Positions 10,094 through 19,372 of a stretch of DNA of 64,000 nucleotides are shown here, in pieces. The notes beneath the pieces were generated by a model, which was given only the letters and a program-made list of their open reading frames with translations, did not search any database and was not told the origin of the DNA. Source of the stretch: Shewanella sp. NFH-SH190041 (GTDB lineage Bacteria; Pseudomonadota; Gammaproteobacteria; Enterobacterales; Shewanellaceae); NCBI RefSeq assembly GCF_024363255.1, contig NZ_AP026070.1, positions 3,844,001-3,908,000 of the forward strand, in the 5' to 3' direction. Each line of letters opens with the position of its first letter. Positions within the stretch are counted from its first letter, which is position 1. The translations under genes were made by a program, and so were the position numbers.

Positions 10094-11449
10094 ATGTCAC
10101 AGGTTGAACAGGCTTACCTTGAGCAGCTCCGGGAGTTATCCAATGAGCTGTTTCGCTTACAGTCCCGGCTGCAAATTCTCGATGCCATCAAATGGCCCAG
10201 GGAAGAAGAGGAGCGTTTTCTGGCCAATAAGGGCAATGTGATGCCCGCTATCGATCAGGATTACTACCACCAACGCCCGCTGGGGTTTGATGCTGATGAC
10301 ACCAAAGCCAAACTTGCCGCGCTGAAAAAAACCATTCGTAAACGCCTAGGTGTGCGAGATCCGCTGGGCAAAATTTTATGCCGCAATGTTGAGCAGTTTT
10401 ATCTGGTCGTTGACTTACTGCAATCCCGCGGTACGGTGGAATTTGGCCAAGTCAGTCAACGACTGTATGGCTCTGCCAGCCATAAACTCCATGGCGATCG
10501 CCATACGCTGAAACAGCTGGGTGACCGGCTTAGCTATCTGTTCTCCCTGCCCGCTGCCAGACGTATTAACCGCCAGCACCCTAAAACCGTAACAGCAGCC
10601 GACGCCGTGGATGAATTGCGCCACAGGCTAAACCGGTATTTTCATAATGATGAAATTCTGGTGCGGCTCAGCGATGGTATTGTTTCCGATGCCGCAGTGG
10701 GGGGCGACACAATTAAGCTCAATAGTGATGCCATGTTTAGCGAGGCAGACCTAAATGTTTATGAAGTCCATGAAGGCTGGGTACATTTAGGTACCACCCT
10801 TAATGGCCGCGCCCAGCCTTGGGCAACCTGGCTAAGAGGCGGCTCACCTCGGGTGACAGCCACCCAAGAAGGGCTGGCGGTATTATTGGAGATGCTGACA
10901 TTAAGCTCCACACCGGGACGGGCTCGGCGCATCAGCGACCGTGTGACAGCTGTACATATGGCCGAAAATGGGGCTGATTTTATTGAGGTGTACCGTCACT
11001 TCCGAGAGCAAAACCTCAGCGAAAAAGACAGCTATCGCGTGACCCAACGGGTCTTTCGCGGCGGTATGGTCACAGGTGGAGCCTGCTTTACCAAAGATAT
11101 CGCCTATGTACGCGGCTATGTGGAAAACATCAATTTTATCCGCGCCGCCATCACCGCCGGGATGCCAGAATTAATCCCCATGCTGTTTGTCGGTAAGCTG
11201 GCTATTGAAGACATTCCTGTGCTGTATCAGGCGCACCGGCAAGGCATCGTACAGGCTCCCCAATATCTGCCACCCATGTTTGATGATTACAGCGGCCTGT
11301 ATGCCTGGTTCGGATTTGCCACCGGTCTGGCGGGTATCGATTTGAAAGGGGTACAGCGTCACTTCCAGCATCTGTTTCGCGATCTGCCCACAGTCGATCC
11401 TATTGCCGAATTTGTCGACGATACCGAGTTCGACGAAAACTTCAGTTAA
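10094..11449 (+). CDS. DUF1704 metallopeptidase ('QEGLA motif' protein)
   Basis: A 451-aa member of the DUF1704/TIGR02421 family, annotated elsewhere as flavohemoglobin expression-modulating QEGLA-motif protein. The zinc motif is HEGWVH (about residues 224-229), followed about 30 residues later by the family TQEGLAVLLE block that supplies the third ligand Glu. The human relative MATCAP is a tubulin carboxypeptidase, so a carboxypeptidase-like role is plausible; the bacterial substrate is unknown. There is no signal peptide, so it is cytoplasmic. It is close to rimK, which adds C-terminal glutamates. No HIT or N-formylglutamate amidohydrolase partner is present here. Confidence 0.85.
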   Translation: MSQVEQAYLEQLRELSNELFRLQSRLQILDAIKWPREEEERFLANKGNVMPAIDQDYYHQRPLGFDADDTKAKLAALKKTIRKRLGVRDPLGKILCRNVEQFYLVVDLLQSRGTVEFGQVSQRLYGSASHKLHGDRHTLKQLGDRLSYLFSLPAARRINRQHPKTVTAADAVDELRHRLNRYFHNDEILVRLSDGIVSDAAVGGDTIKLNSDAMFSEADLNVYEVHEGWVHLGTTLNGRAQPWATWLRGGSPRVTATQEGLAVLLEMLTLSSTPGRARRISDRVTAVHMAENGADFIEVYRHFREQNLSEKDSYRVTQRVFRGGMVTGGACFTKDIAYVRGYVENINFIRAAITAGMPELIPMLFVGKLAIEDIPVLYQAHRQGIVQAPQYLPPMFDDYSGLYAWFGFATGLAGIDLKGVQRHFQHLFRDLPTVDPIAEFVDDTEFDENFS

Positions 11450-11562
11450 TCCCTGCTCAGGCGGCTGCCCGGCAGCCGCCGTAAAATCCAGTCTAGCTCA
11501 CAGTCTCCTTGCGCACAAACTGTACAATATTTGTGCGTATCTTCAGGTATTCAGGATGAATC

Positions 11563-12537
11563 ATGTACGCACTGTTATGGATGATACCGCTACTCATCTT
11601 GCCCAGCTGCACCCCTGCCACGGCGCCAGAAGCCTTGGGAACATTGGAGCGGGAACGAGTACTGCTGCGAGCCACCGCGACGGAAGTGATCACCCAGCTG
11701 CCGGTGGCCGAGGGCAATCAAGTAAGCCGTGGCCAGTTACTGGTGCAGTTTGATCAGCGTAAACAGCGCAGCCGAGTGGATTTGGCCAAAGCCGAGGTGG
11801 CTGGGGCAAAAGCTTATCTGGCGCGCTTGCACCATGGGGAGCGCCCGGAAGATATTGCCACGGCAAAGGCCAATGTCAGTCAAGCACTGGCTGAGCAGTA
11901 CCAAGCCGAACGTCACTACCACCGCACCGAACAACTGACCGCCGCCAAACTGATCAGTGCAGCAGAGCAAGACAGTGCCCGCACGCAATATGACAGTGCC
12001 ACAGCGGCGTTAGCAGCTGCGCAACAACAACTGGATAAACTTCACCATGGTAGCCGAGCAGAAGATATCCGCCGCGCGGCCGCCACCTTAACAGCAGCCA
12101 ACGCCAAGCTGGCACTGGAGCAGCAACTCCTTGATGAACTCAGTGTCACTGCCAGTCGCAGTGGCCGCTTAGATAGTCTGCCCTATCATGTCGGCGACCA
12201 CGTGCCGGTGCAGGCTGTGGTGGCAGCTATTGAAACGGGCCAACGCCCCTTCGCCCGGGTCTATATTCCTGCACTTTATATGACCCGCCTTCAACTAGGC
12301 ATGCAATTACCCGTCAAGATAGATGGGCTGGTATCGCCCCTGACTGGCACCCTGCGTTGGCTCAGCCACGAACCGGCATTCACCCCCTATTTTGCGCTAA
12401 ATAAGCAGGACAGATCCCGTTTGGTCTATCTGGCGGAGCTGGATTTAGATGCTGCTGCCGATGCGCTGCCCAGCGGGCTTGTGGTGCAAGCCGAGTTGCC
12501 ATCCCTTTCAACCAAAGAGGCACACAAGCATGAGTGA
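11563..12537 (+). CDS. HlyD-family membrane-fusion lipoprotein (YbhG-like)
   Basis: Periplasmic adaptor of an ABC-type efflux pump, 324 aa. It starts with a short hydrophobic leader and a lipobox LPSC (Cys16), then a biotinyl-lipoyl-like half (AEGNQVSRGQLLVQFD). A long alpha-hairpin with two internal copies of a HHGxRxED motif (LARLHHGERPEDI and LDKLHHGSRAEDI) follows, then the second half-motif and a beta-barrel. This is the YbhG/HlyD_D23 pattern. Its stop overlaps the next start by 8 nt, so it is translationally coupled to the ABC ATPase. Confidence 0.85.
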   Translation: MYALLWMIPLLILPSCTPATAPEALGTLERERVLLRATATEVITQLPVAEGNQVSRGQLLVQFDQRKQRSRVDLAKAEVAGAKAYLARLHHGERPEDIATAKANVSQALAEQYQAERHYHRTEQLTAAKLISAAEQDSARTQYDSATAALAAAQQQLDKLHHGSRAEDIRRAAATLTAANAKLALEQQLLDELSVTASRSGRLDSLPYHVGDHVPVQAVVAAIETGQRPFARVYIPALYMTRLQLGMQLPVKIDGLVSPLTGTLRWLSHEPAFTPYFALNKQDRSRLVYLAELDLDAAADALPSGLVVQAELPSLSTKEAHKHE

Positions 12538-13495
12538 TAGTGCCATTGAGGCTGTGGGACTGAGCCGAGCCTTTGGTCAATTGATGGCGGTTGATGGGTT
12601 GAATTTGTCAGTACCTAAAGGGCAAATTTATGGCTTTCTTGGCCCTAATGGCTGCGGCAAATCCACCGCTATCCGCATGCTGACCGGATTATTGACGCCC
12701 AGCGCGGGAACCGCCCGCGTGCTAGGACTGGCAATACCACAACAGGCAGAGGCACTGCGGCGGCGCATCGGTTATATGACGCAAAAATTTGCTCTGTATG
12801 GCGATCTGACTGTACGGGAAAACCTGATGTTTATGGCGCAGATTTTTTCCCTTTCCACAACCCAGGCGAGTAATCGGATTGCAGCACTGAGTCAAACCTA
12901 CCAGCTACAACCTTTGGCCGGGCAACTGGCCGGGACACTCAGCGGTGGGCAAAAACAACGCTTGGCACTGGCTTGTGCCTGTCTCAATCAGCCTGAGGTG
13001 CTGTTTCTTGATGAGCCCACCTCGGCGGTGGATCCTCAAAGCCGTCGCGACTTTTGGGAGCAACTGTTTGATCTGTCAGCCGCCGGCACCACCATCTTGG
13101 TGACCACCCACTATATGGATGAAGCGGAGCGCTGCCACGGGCTGGCCATTATGAATAAAGGTGCCATTTGCGCCAGCGGGAGTCCGCAGCAACTCATGTC
13201 CCAGCTTGTTATGCATATCATCGAGCTGACGGGATCGGATCTGCGCCAGCTAAAACAGCATTTAACGCCCCTCCCGCAGATCCGCTCAGTGGCGCAACTG
13301 GGCAATCGACTGCGACTCATGATAGAGGGCGAAATCACGGCGCCGGAGCTCTGGCTAAAAGCTTACCTGCCTGACGGGAATATCCGTTTACAGTCGGTCA
13401 GGCCAAATCTGGAAGATGTATTTGTGGCTTGTACCGGCCAACACGCTCGACAGTCTCAACCACCATCCGGTAAGAGCAACCGCGAACGCCGTTAA
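12530..13495 (+). CDS. ABC transporter ATP-binding protein (YbhF-like half)
   Basis: A 321-aa ATPase of the multidrug/ABC-2 export type. It has Walker A GPNGCGKS, Q-loop YMTQKFALYGDLTV, signature LSGGQKQR, Walker B VLFLDEPTSAVD and H-loop TTHYMDEAERC. The C-terminal about 80 residues form the regulatory extension usual for this subgroup and end with NLEDVFV. It contains one nucleotide-binding domain, whereas E. coli YbhF has two. The start at 12530 lies inside the end of the upstream adaptor gene. Confidence 0.9.
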   Translation: MSDSAIEAVGLSRAFGQLMAVDGLNLSVPKGQIYGFLGPNGCGKSTAIRMLTGLLTPSAGTARVLGLAIPQQAEALRRRIGYMTQKFALYGDLTVRENLMFMAQIFSLSTTQASNRIAALSQTYQLQPLAGQLAGTLSGGQKQRLALACACLNQPEVLFLDEPTSAVDPQSRRDFWEQLFDLSAAGTTILVTTHYMDEAERCHGLAIMNKGAICASGSPQQLMSQLVMHIIELTGSDLRQLKQHLTPLPQIRSVAQLGNRLRLMIEGEITAPELWLKAYLPDGNIRLQSVRPNLEDVFVACTGQHARQSQPPSGKSNRERR

Positions 13496-13536
13496 AGCCA
13501 CAATGTAACAGCAACGAAGGCAGGAGAATCATAATA

Positions 13537-14682
13537 GTGCGAGGAGGAAATGAGGTTTGCCAATCTTACCGCCGTATCCGTGCCATTGTGATAAAAGAGC
13601 TACGGCAACTGCGCCGCGACCGACTGACCTTCGGCATGGTCGTGATGATCCCACTCATTCAGTTATTGCTATTTGGCTATGCCATCAATACTGACGTGCG
13701 TAATATTCCAATCGCCGTGGTCGATCAGAGCCAGTCCGCTATCGGCCGGCACATTATTGAGGCCATCCGTAATACTCAGGTGGTTGAAATCCGCCAACGC
13801 AACCATAATGTGCACCAGGCCGAAGATGCTATCACCCGGGGTGATATCCGCGCCGCTTTAATACTGCCGCCTGATTTATCCCGCCGCCTGGCCTTGGGGA
13901 AACCTGCCGGTCAATGGCTTATAGATGGCTCAGATACCTTGATTGCCGCGGCCATTATTCGCTTGGCTGAACTGCCGTTAAATTCTCCCTTAGCGCCACA
14001 CGGCCAACCACCAGCATTAGGGCTAAGTCCCCAAGCGATGTCGGCAAACTTTACCATGACGCTGTATTACAATCCGGAGCAGCGCGCAGCCGTTAATACG
14101 GTGCCCGGCCTTATTGCTGTGATCCTGACCATGACGATGATCTTGTTCACCTCAGCCGCTATCGTCCGAGAGCGGGAAAGAGGCAATCTTGAGCTGTTGT
14201 TCACCACGCCCATCCGGCCATTGGAACTGATGCTGGGTAAAATTCTGCCCTATATTTTGGTCGGTCTGATCCAGACCGGGATTATTCTAGGACTAGGACA
14301 CGGCATTTTTGATGTGCCGAACCATGGTCAACCGGCCCAACTGCTGATAGCAACACTCCTTTTTATTGCCGCCAGTTTGACCTTGGGGCTACTGATTTCA
14401 ACCCTTGCGCGAACTCAGTTACAAGCGATGCAGATGACCATTTTCGTGCTGCTGCCGACCATACTCTTATCCGGATTTATGTTTCCTTTTGAAGCCATGC
14501 CCCCGCCAGCACAATGGTTGGCCGAGCTACTGCCCGGCACCCACTTTATGCGCCTTGTCAGGGGGATAGTACTGCGGGGGGCGAGTTTAGGTGATCTGGC
14601 CGGTGATGCCCTATGGCTACTGGGCTTTACCCTAGCAGGCGTCGTATTAGCCGCGGCCAGATTTCGTAAACGCCTGGATTAA
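13537..14682 (+). CDS. ABC-2 type exporter permease
   Basis: A 381-aa permease with one N-terminal helix (MVVMIPLIQLLLFGYAINTDV), a large periplasmic loop (about residues 50-185), and five C-terminal helices including the ABC-2 signature region VRERERGNLELLFTTPIRPLELMLGK. The start is uncertain: the GTG at 13537 follows AGGAG at 13522-13526, yet an ATG at 13550 in another frame reads a plausible N terminus for only 13 codons. A start-region frameshift is possible. Only one permease gene is present, so it probably acts as a homodimer. Its stop shares TTAA with the convergent symporter. Confidence 0.85.
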   Translation: MRGGNEVCQSYRRIRAIVIKELRQLRRDRLTFGMVVMIPLIQLLLFGYAINTDVRNIPIAVVDQSQSAIGRHIIEAIRNTQVVEIRQRNHNVHQAEDAITRGDIRAALILPPDLSRRLALGKPAGQWLIDGSDTLIAAAIIRLAELPLNSPLAPHGQPPALGLSPQAMSANFTMTLYYNPEQRAAVNTVPGLIAVILTMTMILFTSAAIVRERERGNLELLFTTPIRPLELMLGKILPYILVGLIQTGIILGLGHGIFDVPNHGQPAQLLIATLLFIAASLTLGLLISTLARTQLQAMQMTIFVLLPTILLSGFMFPFEAMPPPAQWLAELLPGTHFMRLVRGIVLRGASLGDLAGDALWLLGFTLAGVVLAAARFRKRLD

Positions 14683-16046
14683 CCCGCAGATGAACCGCCT
14701 TTACCTGCCGTGCGACGAAAATATTCCCGGGTCAGCCCAAATACCACAGGGCTCAGCAGCACCAGTGCGATCAGATTAGGAATCGCCATCATGGCATTAA
14801 GGGTATCGGCTAGCAGCCAGATAAAATCCAGTGACGCCACCGCCCCTAAAGGCACCGCCAACGTCCAGATCACCCGAAAAGGCTTAACGGCATTCAGGCC
14901 AAACAGGTACTGCACGCACTTCTCACTGTAAAAACTCCAGCCCAGAATGGTGGTAAAGGCAAAAATGGCCAAAGCGACGGCCACAATATAATTCCCTATC
15001 GGCAGCGCATGGGAGAAAGCAAACGCTGTCAGTGCCGCGCCATTTTCCCCTGACGTCCAGGCACCCGAGACCACAATCGCCAGCCCGGTAATGGAGCAGA
15101 CAATAATGGTATCGATAAAGGTACCGAGCATGGCGACCAATCCCTGCGCCACCGGATCTTTCGTCTTTGCCGCCGCATGGGCAATGGGCGCACTACCCAG
15201 CCCCGCCTCATTGGAGAAAACCCCGCGGGCAACCCCGAAACGAATGGCTGCCCATACAGCTGCGCCAGCAAAGCTGCCCTGCGCCGCCACGGGGTTAAAG
15301 GCACTTTCCACCACCAGCGCCAATGCCGCAGGCACGGCTTCGGCATAGACCAGCAATACCGCTAACCCAGCCACAATATAGAAAATCGTCATCAGGGGAA
15401 CCAATCGGCCAGCGACCTGAGCAATCCGTTGAATGCCGCCCATCAGCACCGCGCCTACCAGCAGCATTAATATCAATCCCGTTGCCCATGTCGGCAAGGA
15501 GAAATTGCTCTGCAGCGCATCCGCTACCGAGTTAGCCTGCACCGTATTGCCGATACCGAATCCGGCACAGGCACCAAACAGCGCAAAGGCGCCACCAAGC
15601 CAAGCCCATTTCGCAGACAAGCCATTTTTGATGTAATACATGGGGCCACCAACATGGTTGCCCTTATCATCCACTTCTCTGAAACGCACTGCCAGCACAG
15701 CTTCAGCATACTTAGTCGCCATTCCGACCAGTGCGGTGCACCACATCCAAAACAGGGCACCCGGGCCGCCCATAAAAATGGCAGTTGCCACCCCGGCGAT
15801 ATTTCCCGTCCCTATGGTGGCCGACAATGAGGTCATCAGAGCATTAAAAGGGCTGATTTGCCCATGATGGTCATCATTGGCTTCTCGACCACGCCACAGT
15901 AATTTAAACCCCGCGCCCAGTTTCAGCACCGGCATCAACTTAAGGCCGATAGATAAGAACAGGCCAACGCCCAGAATTGCCACCAGCATGGGTACGCCCC
16001 ACACGATCCCATTAATAGTGCTGAGCCACAGTGTCACTGTCTCCAT
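14679..16046 (-). CDS. AGCS-family alanine/glycine:cation symporter
   Basis: A 455-aa inner-membrane carrier that imports alanine or glycine with sodium. It has about 10-11 hydrophobic segments and the AGCS hallmark blocks: SLSATIGTGNIAGVATAI near the N terminus, PMYYIKNGL, and VARGVFSNEAGLGSAPIAHAAAKT. The gene is monocistronic and convergent with the efflux operon, their stop codons overlapping in a TTAA. No glycine-riboswitch pattern was recognised upstream. Confidence 0.93.
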   Translation of the reverse strand: METVTLWLSTINGIVWGVPMLVAILGVGLFLSIGLKLMPVLKLGAGFKLLWRGREANDDHHGQISPFNALMTSLSATIGTGNIAGVATAIFMGGPGALFWMWCTALVGMATKYAEAVLAVRFREVDDKGNHVGGPMYYIKNGLSAKWAWLGGAFALFGACAGFGIGNTVQANSVADALQSNFSLPTWATGLILMLLVGAVLMGGIQRIAQVAGRLVPLMTIFYIVAGLAVLLVYAEAVPAALALVVESAFNPVAAQGSFAGAAVWAAIRFGVARGVFSNEAGLGSAPIAHAAAKTKDPVAQGLVAMLGTFIDTIIVCSITGLAIVVSGAWTSGENGAALTAFAFSHALPIGNYIVAVALAIFAFTTILGWSFYSEKCVQYLFGLNAVKPFRVIWTLAVPLGAVASLDFIWLLADTLNAMMAIPNLIALVLLSPVVFGLTREYFRRTAGKGGSSAG

Positions 16047-16321
16047 AACTACCTCGTTATCTTGTTATTCTCATTCGGGTGCTTATCGAGCTTGAGGAAA
16101 CCAGACTACAACATATTTACAACATTTTAAAAACCTATCTGGAGGAGATACAGCAAAATCCCTGCCACGACTCTGGCCTGAAATGACCCGCCGTTAACAT
16201 GGATAATAAAAAGTTACTGCGATAGCGTATTTATTTGCATAGTGTGATCTAGATATCTGGATTTAAGCGAACACGTGTACACATAATGCTATTACCCTAT
16301 GTCGTTACAGGAATAACAATA

Positions 16322-16657
16322 ATGCTCAATACCTGTCCCCAGTGCGGTAAAATTCTGCCGCTTACCTCAGTACTGTGTGATGAATGCCTGTGCGCCCAGG
16401 GGCTGGAAGCACTGGCAGGCGTCGACCCTGCGTTCCGGGTAAAAAATCAGCGTCTCGCTACCTGGTTTGGGATCTTACTTGGCGGGTTCGGCCTGCATCG
16501 TTTCTATCTGGGACAATACCCATCCGGCTTTCTGTACCTGTTGTTCAGCTGGACATTAGTGCCCACACTGCTGGGTTGGCGTGACGCTTTTCTGACGGGG
16601 CGAATGACGCCATCCGCGTTTGAATTTAAATATTGCCGCCGATCACTATTGGGATAA
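16322..16657 (+). CDS. Zinc-ribbon TM2-domain membrane protein
   Basis: A 111-aa protein. An N-terminal zinc ribbon (CPQCGK...CDECLC, about residues 4-26) is followed by a TM2 domain. The TM2 domain has a hydrophobic segment WFGILLGGFGLHRFYLGQ with the GxHRFYLG motif, then a second helix LYLLFSWTLVPTLLGWRDAF. The start at 16322 is preferred because AGGA lies 9 nt before it and the zinc ribbon begins directly. Its function is unknown; TM2 proteins are small two-helix membrane proteins. Confidence 0.75.
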   Translation: MLNTCPQCGKILPLTSVLCDECLCAQGLEALAGVDPAFRVKNQRLATWFGILLGGFGLHRFYLGQYPSGFLYLLFSWTLVPTLLGWRDAFLTGRMTPSAFEFKYCRRSLLG

Positions 16658-16783
16658 GCAAACCGCGATCAAACGCATATTTTCATTAATTTTGTTACAT
16701 TCTGCTGAACATTTGTTCCACAGGAGCGTTAGAATAACGCTCCGTTAAATCCCCCCAACCCCCCTTATCCATTTTGTAACCAA

Positions 16784-18709
16784 ATGAAAACTTCTGCTTT
16801 GCAGTGGCTGCGCTATTGGCTGCCCGACAGTGCCGATATTCCCGACGGCCTGCGTATCGGTCTGCCCATGGTGGCTGGCCTATTGCTGTTTACTTTTCTG
16901 GGTGATACCACCAGTGGCGTTAACGCCCTGATTGCCGCCTGGCTGGTCGGTGTTCAGGGCCGTAATCTGGCCTATCCTAAACGGGCAGATTTACTGTCCA
17001 AATCCGCATTACTGTGCTGTTTCAGCAGTGCTCTTGCCCTGCTCAGTCTCTGGCACCACTTTTTGGGCATTGTCATTCTGGGTCTACTCAGCCTAATCTA
17101 TGGCCTGACGTCCAATCAGCGCAAATATATTCAGTTACTGGCCTATAACGCCGGTTTCTGCGTGATCTGCTCTCTGCATCTGCTGGAGACAGGTTCCGAT
17201 TGGAAAATGGTGCTGCTATCTACCCTGTTTGGCTCGGCCGCAGCCGTTGTCAGTGCGGTGATTGCCGGCCCCTGGCTAGCCATCCGTCAAGGTGAGCAAC
17301 TGCAAGGTGTGTGTCGACAGAAGCTGACTGCTTGGTGCCAGCAATTGGCCGAATCTGCGCTAGACAATGTTGGCCTGCGTCTGGCATTGCGTGAACAGCT
17401 GGATGACTCCATTGCGGTGCTGTCACACTGGTTGCTGGAAATGCCGAATAAGCCCCAGGTAGAAGAGATTGCCCGTCGCCTGCAGGCTAAGCTGACCATT
17501 ATCGACAAGCTGGAAACCATCAGCCGTATCCAGCAGCAAAACAATCATGATGGCATGAATTTCCAGCCCTATTTCAGTGCAGTAGCCAGTCAACTGACCA
17601 AAGGCTGTGAACCACTGGAGCTGACTGTCCCCACCGGTACCAGCTGCCAAAATCTGCTTCAGGAGGCTGATGCTTGTTTAAAGCAGGCCATGGCCGGCGA
17701 AATTGAGCTGCGAGCCGACTGGCGTGACCAACTCAGTCAGGTATGGCCATCGGATGCCAAAAGTGTTCGCACCCAATGGCGCAAAGCGATCCGCTCTCAC
17801 TCACGGGAATGGCACCACGGCCTGCGGATTGTCTTCACCCTGTTATGCTGCCAGGCAGTGGTCATGCTGTTGCACCTACCTCAAGGGTATTGGGTTACCC
17901 TGACCGCCTATATTGTGTTGATGGTGGCACCACTGGGTCAGCTGCAGGCGCGGATCTGGAGCCGGATGTACGGCACCGTATTTGGCAGTATTCTGGCGCT
18001 GAGTCTGATCTGGTTTATGGGTCAGGGCCAGTGGCTGTATTACGCCACCTGTATTACCGTGTTTCTGGCATTTACCACCTTCTATAAGGCCAGATATGAA
18101 ATCCACGTGTTTTGGCTGACCATGATGATGATCTTTGCCATCACCTTGCTGCTGCCCAGTGATCCCTATATCGCCTTTTACCGGGCCGTCGATACCTTTA
18201 CCGGTGCGTTGATCGCCTTTTTAGCGATGCATTTGTTTATTCCCAGTTGGACCCGTCGCTGGCTAGACAGCTATGTGGATACCTGGTGGCAACTGGAAAA
18301 GGCGTATCTAGATGATATCAATCAAGGCGTCAGTCAAAGCCCGCTGCGGTGGCAAGCCCACGAAGCGCTGCGACAACTGAACCAGGAAATCAGCTTTATG
18401 CGGCTGGAGCCGAATACTACCCAGCGTGAGCTGCGTGATTGGCAGTCTCTGCTCTGGCATGGCCTGACCCTGCACGCCAGTTTGATCATTATGGAGCACC
18501 AGCAGCACACCCCGGCTGACTGGACCATGGGCATGATGGATAACTGGCAGCAGCTGTATCAGGAACGCATGAGTGCCCAGTGGTCATTGCTAGAGAACCA
18601 CCACACCGTAGGGCCTGAACAGTGGACACCGCAGCAATGGCTTAGTGAAGATATCAACCGACTCTATGGTTGGCTTAACTGGCAACGGCCATTCGATCTA
18701 CAGCCATAA
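16784..18709 (+). CDS. FUSC-family inner-membrane protein (YccS/YhfK-like)
   Basis: A 641-aa protein with two groups of transmembrane helices. The N-terminal set spans about residues 25-170 and the C-terminal set about 350-490. Each set is followed by a long soluble helical region, the duplicated FUSC (fusaric-acid-resistance-like/aromatic-acid exporter) architecture. The second set contains QGYWVTLTAYIVLMVAPLGQ and RMYGTVFGSILALSL, typical of FUSC. The substrate is unknown, and no adaptor protein gene of the AaeA type adjoins it. It ends with an intrinsic terminator. Confidence 0.8.
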   Translation: MKTSALQWLRYWLPDSADIPDGLRIGLPMVAGLLLFTFLGDTTSGVNALIAAWLVGVQGRNLAYPKRADLLSKSALLCCFSSALALLSLWHHFLGIVILGLLSLIYGLTSNQRKYIQLLAYNAGFCVICSLHLLETGSDWKMVLLSTLFGSAAAVVSAVIAGPWLAIRQGEQLQGVCRQKLTAWCQQLAESALDNVGLRLALREQLDDSIAVLSHWLLEMPNKPQVEEIARRLQAKLTIIDKLETISRIQQQNNHDGMNFQPYFSAVASQLTKGCEPLELTVPTGTSCQNLLQEADACLKQAMAGEIELRADWRDQLSQVWPSDAKSVRTQWRKAIRSHSREWHHGLRIVFTLLCCQAVVMLLHLPQGYWVTLTAYIVLMVAPLGQLQARIWSRMYGTVFGSILALSLIWFMGQGQWLYYATCITVFLAFTTFYKARYEIHVFWLTMMMIFAITLLLPSDPYIAFYRAVDTFTGALIAFLAMHLFIPSWTRRWLDSYVDTWWQLEKAYLDDINQGVSQSPLRWQAHEALRQLNQEISFMRLEPNTTQRELRDWQSLLWHGLTLHASLIIMEHQQHTPADWTMGMMDNWQQLYQERMSAQWSLLENHHTVGPEQWTPQQWLSEDINRLYGWLNWQRPFDLQP

Positions 18710-18728
18710 GCCTCGCTAACAGCAATAT

Positions 18729-18756
18729 AAAAGACCTGCTTCTGGCAGGTCTTTTT
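18729..18756 (+). terminator. Terminator after FUSC gene
   Basis: GACCTGC/GCAGGTC stem, 5-nt loop, A-rich on the left and TTTTT on the right; 19 nt after the stop. Confidence 0.9.
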
Positions 18757-19035
18757 GTCTGTAGCCGCAGCGCAATCCTACGGGCAATATTGCTGAACTG
18801 TTTTGTATTTGGAACAATGCTAATGCGCGAAAAATCCCGGCCAATACCCCGGATTTTCTCCTTAACTGACTCAAGTTGCCTCTCGGTGTTACCGGGGTGC
18901 AATCGCAGGCCTGAGCGAACGCTCAAACTTGCATCATTCCGGCAAAGATAAGTACAAAAGTTTGAACTACGCCAAACATTTTAAATATTTCCCGGCCTAT
19001 ATTGCCGCCAGATTCCCGCACTGGGCTACGGATAA
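18757..19035. repeat. Possible dispersed intergenic repeat
   Basis: About 280 nt without a credible gene. The minus strand has an open frame (18926-18675) whose translation (DFSRISIVPNTKQFSN and neighbours) reminded me of recurrent intergenic sequences in Shewanella genomes. This is a recollection, not a database result. No inverted terminal repeats were found. Confidence 0.25.
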
Positions 19036-19287
19036 ATGGACACAGCTAAAACTTTACGATTCGCTTGGGTGATACTCTTCTCACTTTTCATCATTTGGGG
19101 CTATTTGCCAACAGATGCCGGTATCTCAAATTTTCAGGAAGTCGCCCGGCATTATGCCCGTCTAAAAACTGATATTGAGTTCACTATTCTGGCCGGTTTT
19201 ATTGTGCCAGGTTTTCTGATCAGCTTTGCCTGGTACTCCCGCGAATTGTTTGCTGACAAGTGCTGCCATATGCTGGGTAAAGCCTAA
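19036..19287 (+). CDS. Small two-helix membrane protein, unknown
   Basis: An 83-aa protein with hydrophobic segments at about residues 9-24 and 48-66, separated by a polar region (FQEVARHYARLKTDIEF). It is enclosed by terminators on both sides, which argues for an independent transcription unit. No family is recognised. Confidence 0.55.
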   Translation: MDTAKTLRFAWVILFSLFIIWGYLPTDAGISNFQEVARHYARLKTDIEFTILAGFIVPGFLISFAWYSRELFADKCCHMLGKA

Positions 19288-19325
19288 CCGGCCACCCGCA
19301 CGGTCTTTTGCGGTTTTCCTCAAAT

Positions 19326-19353
19326 AAAAAATGGAGCGTAATGCTCCATTTTT
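19326..19353. terminator. Bidirectional terminator
   Basis: AAAAATGGAGC/GCTCCATTTTT with a 6-nt loop, between two convergent genes. Confidence 0.9.
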
Positions 19354-19372
19354 CGATAAGTTACCCCATGAT

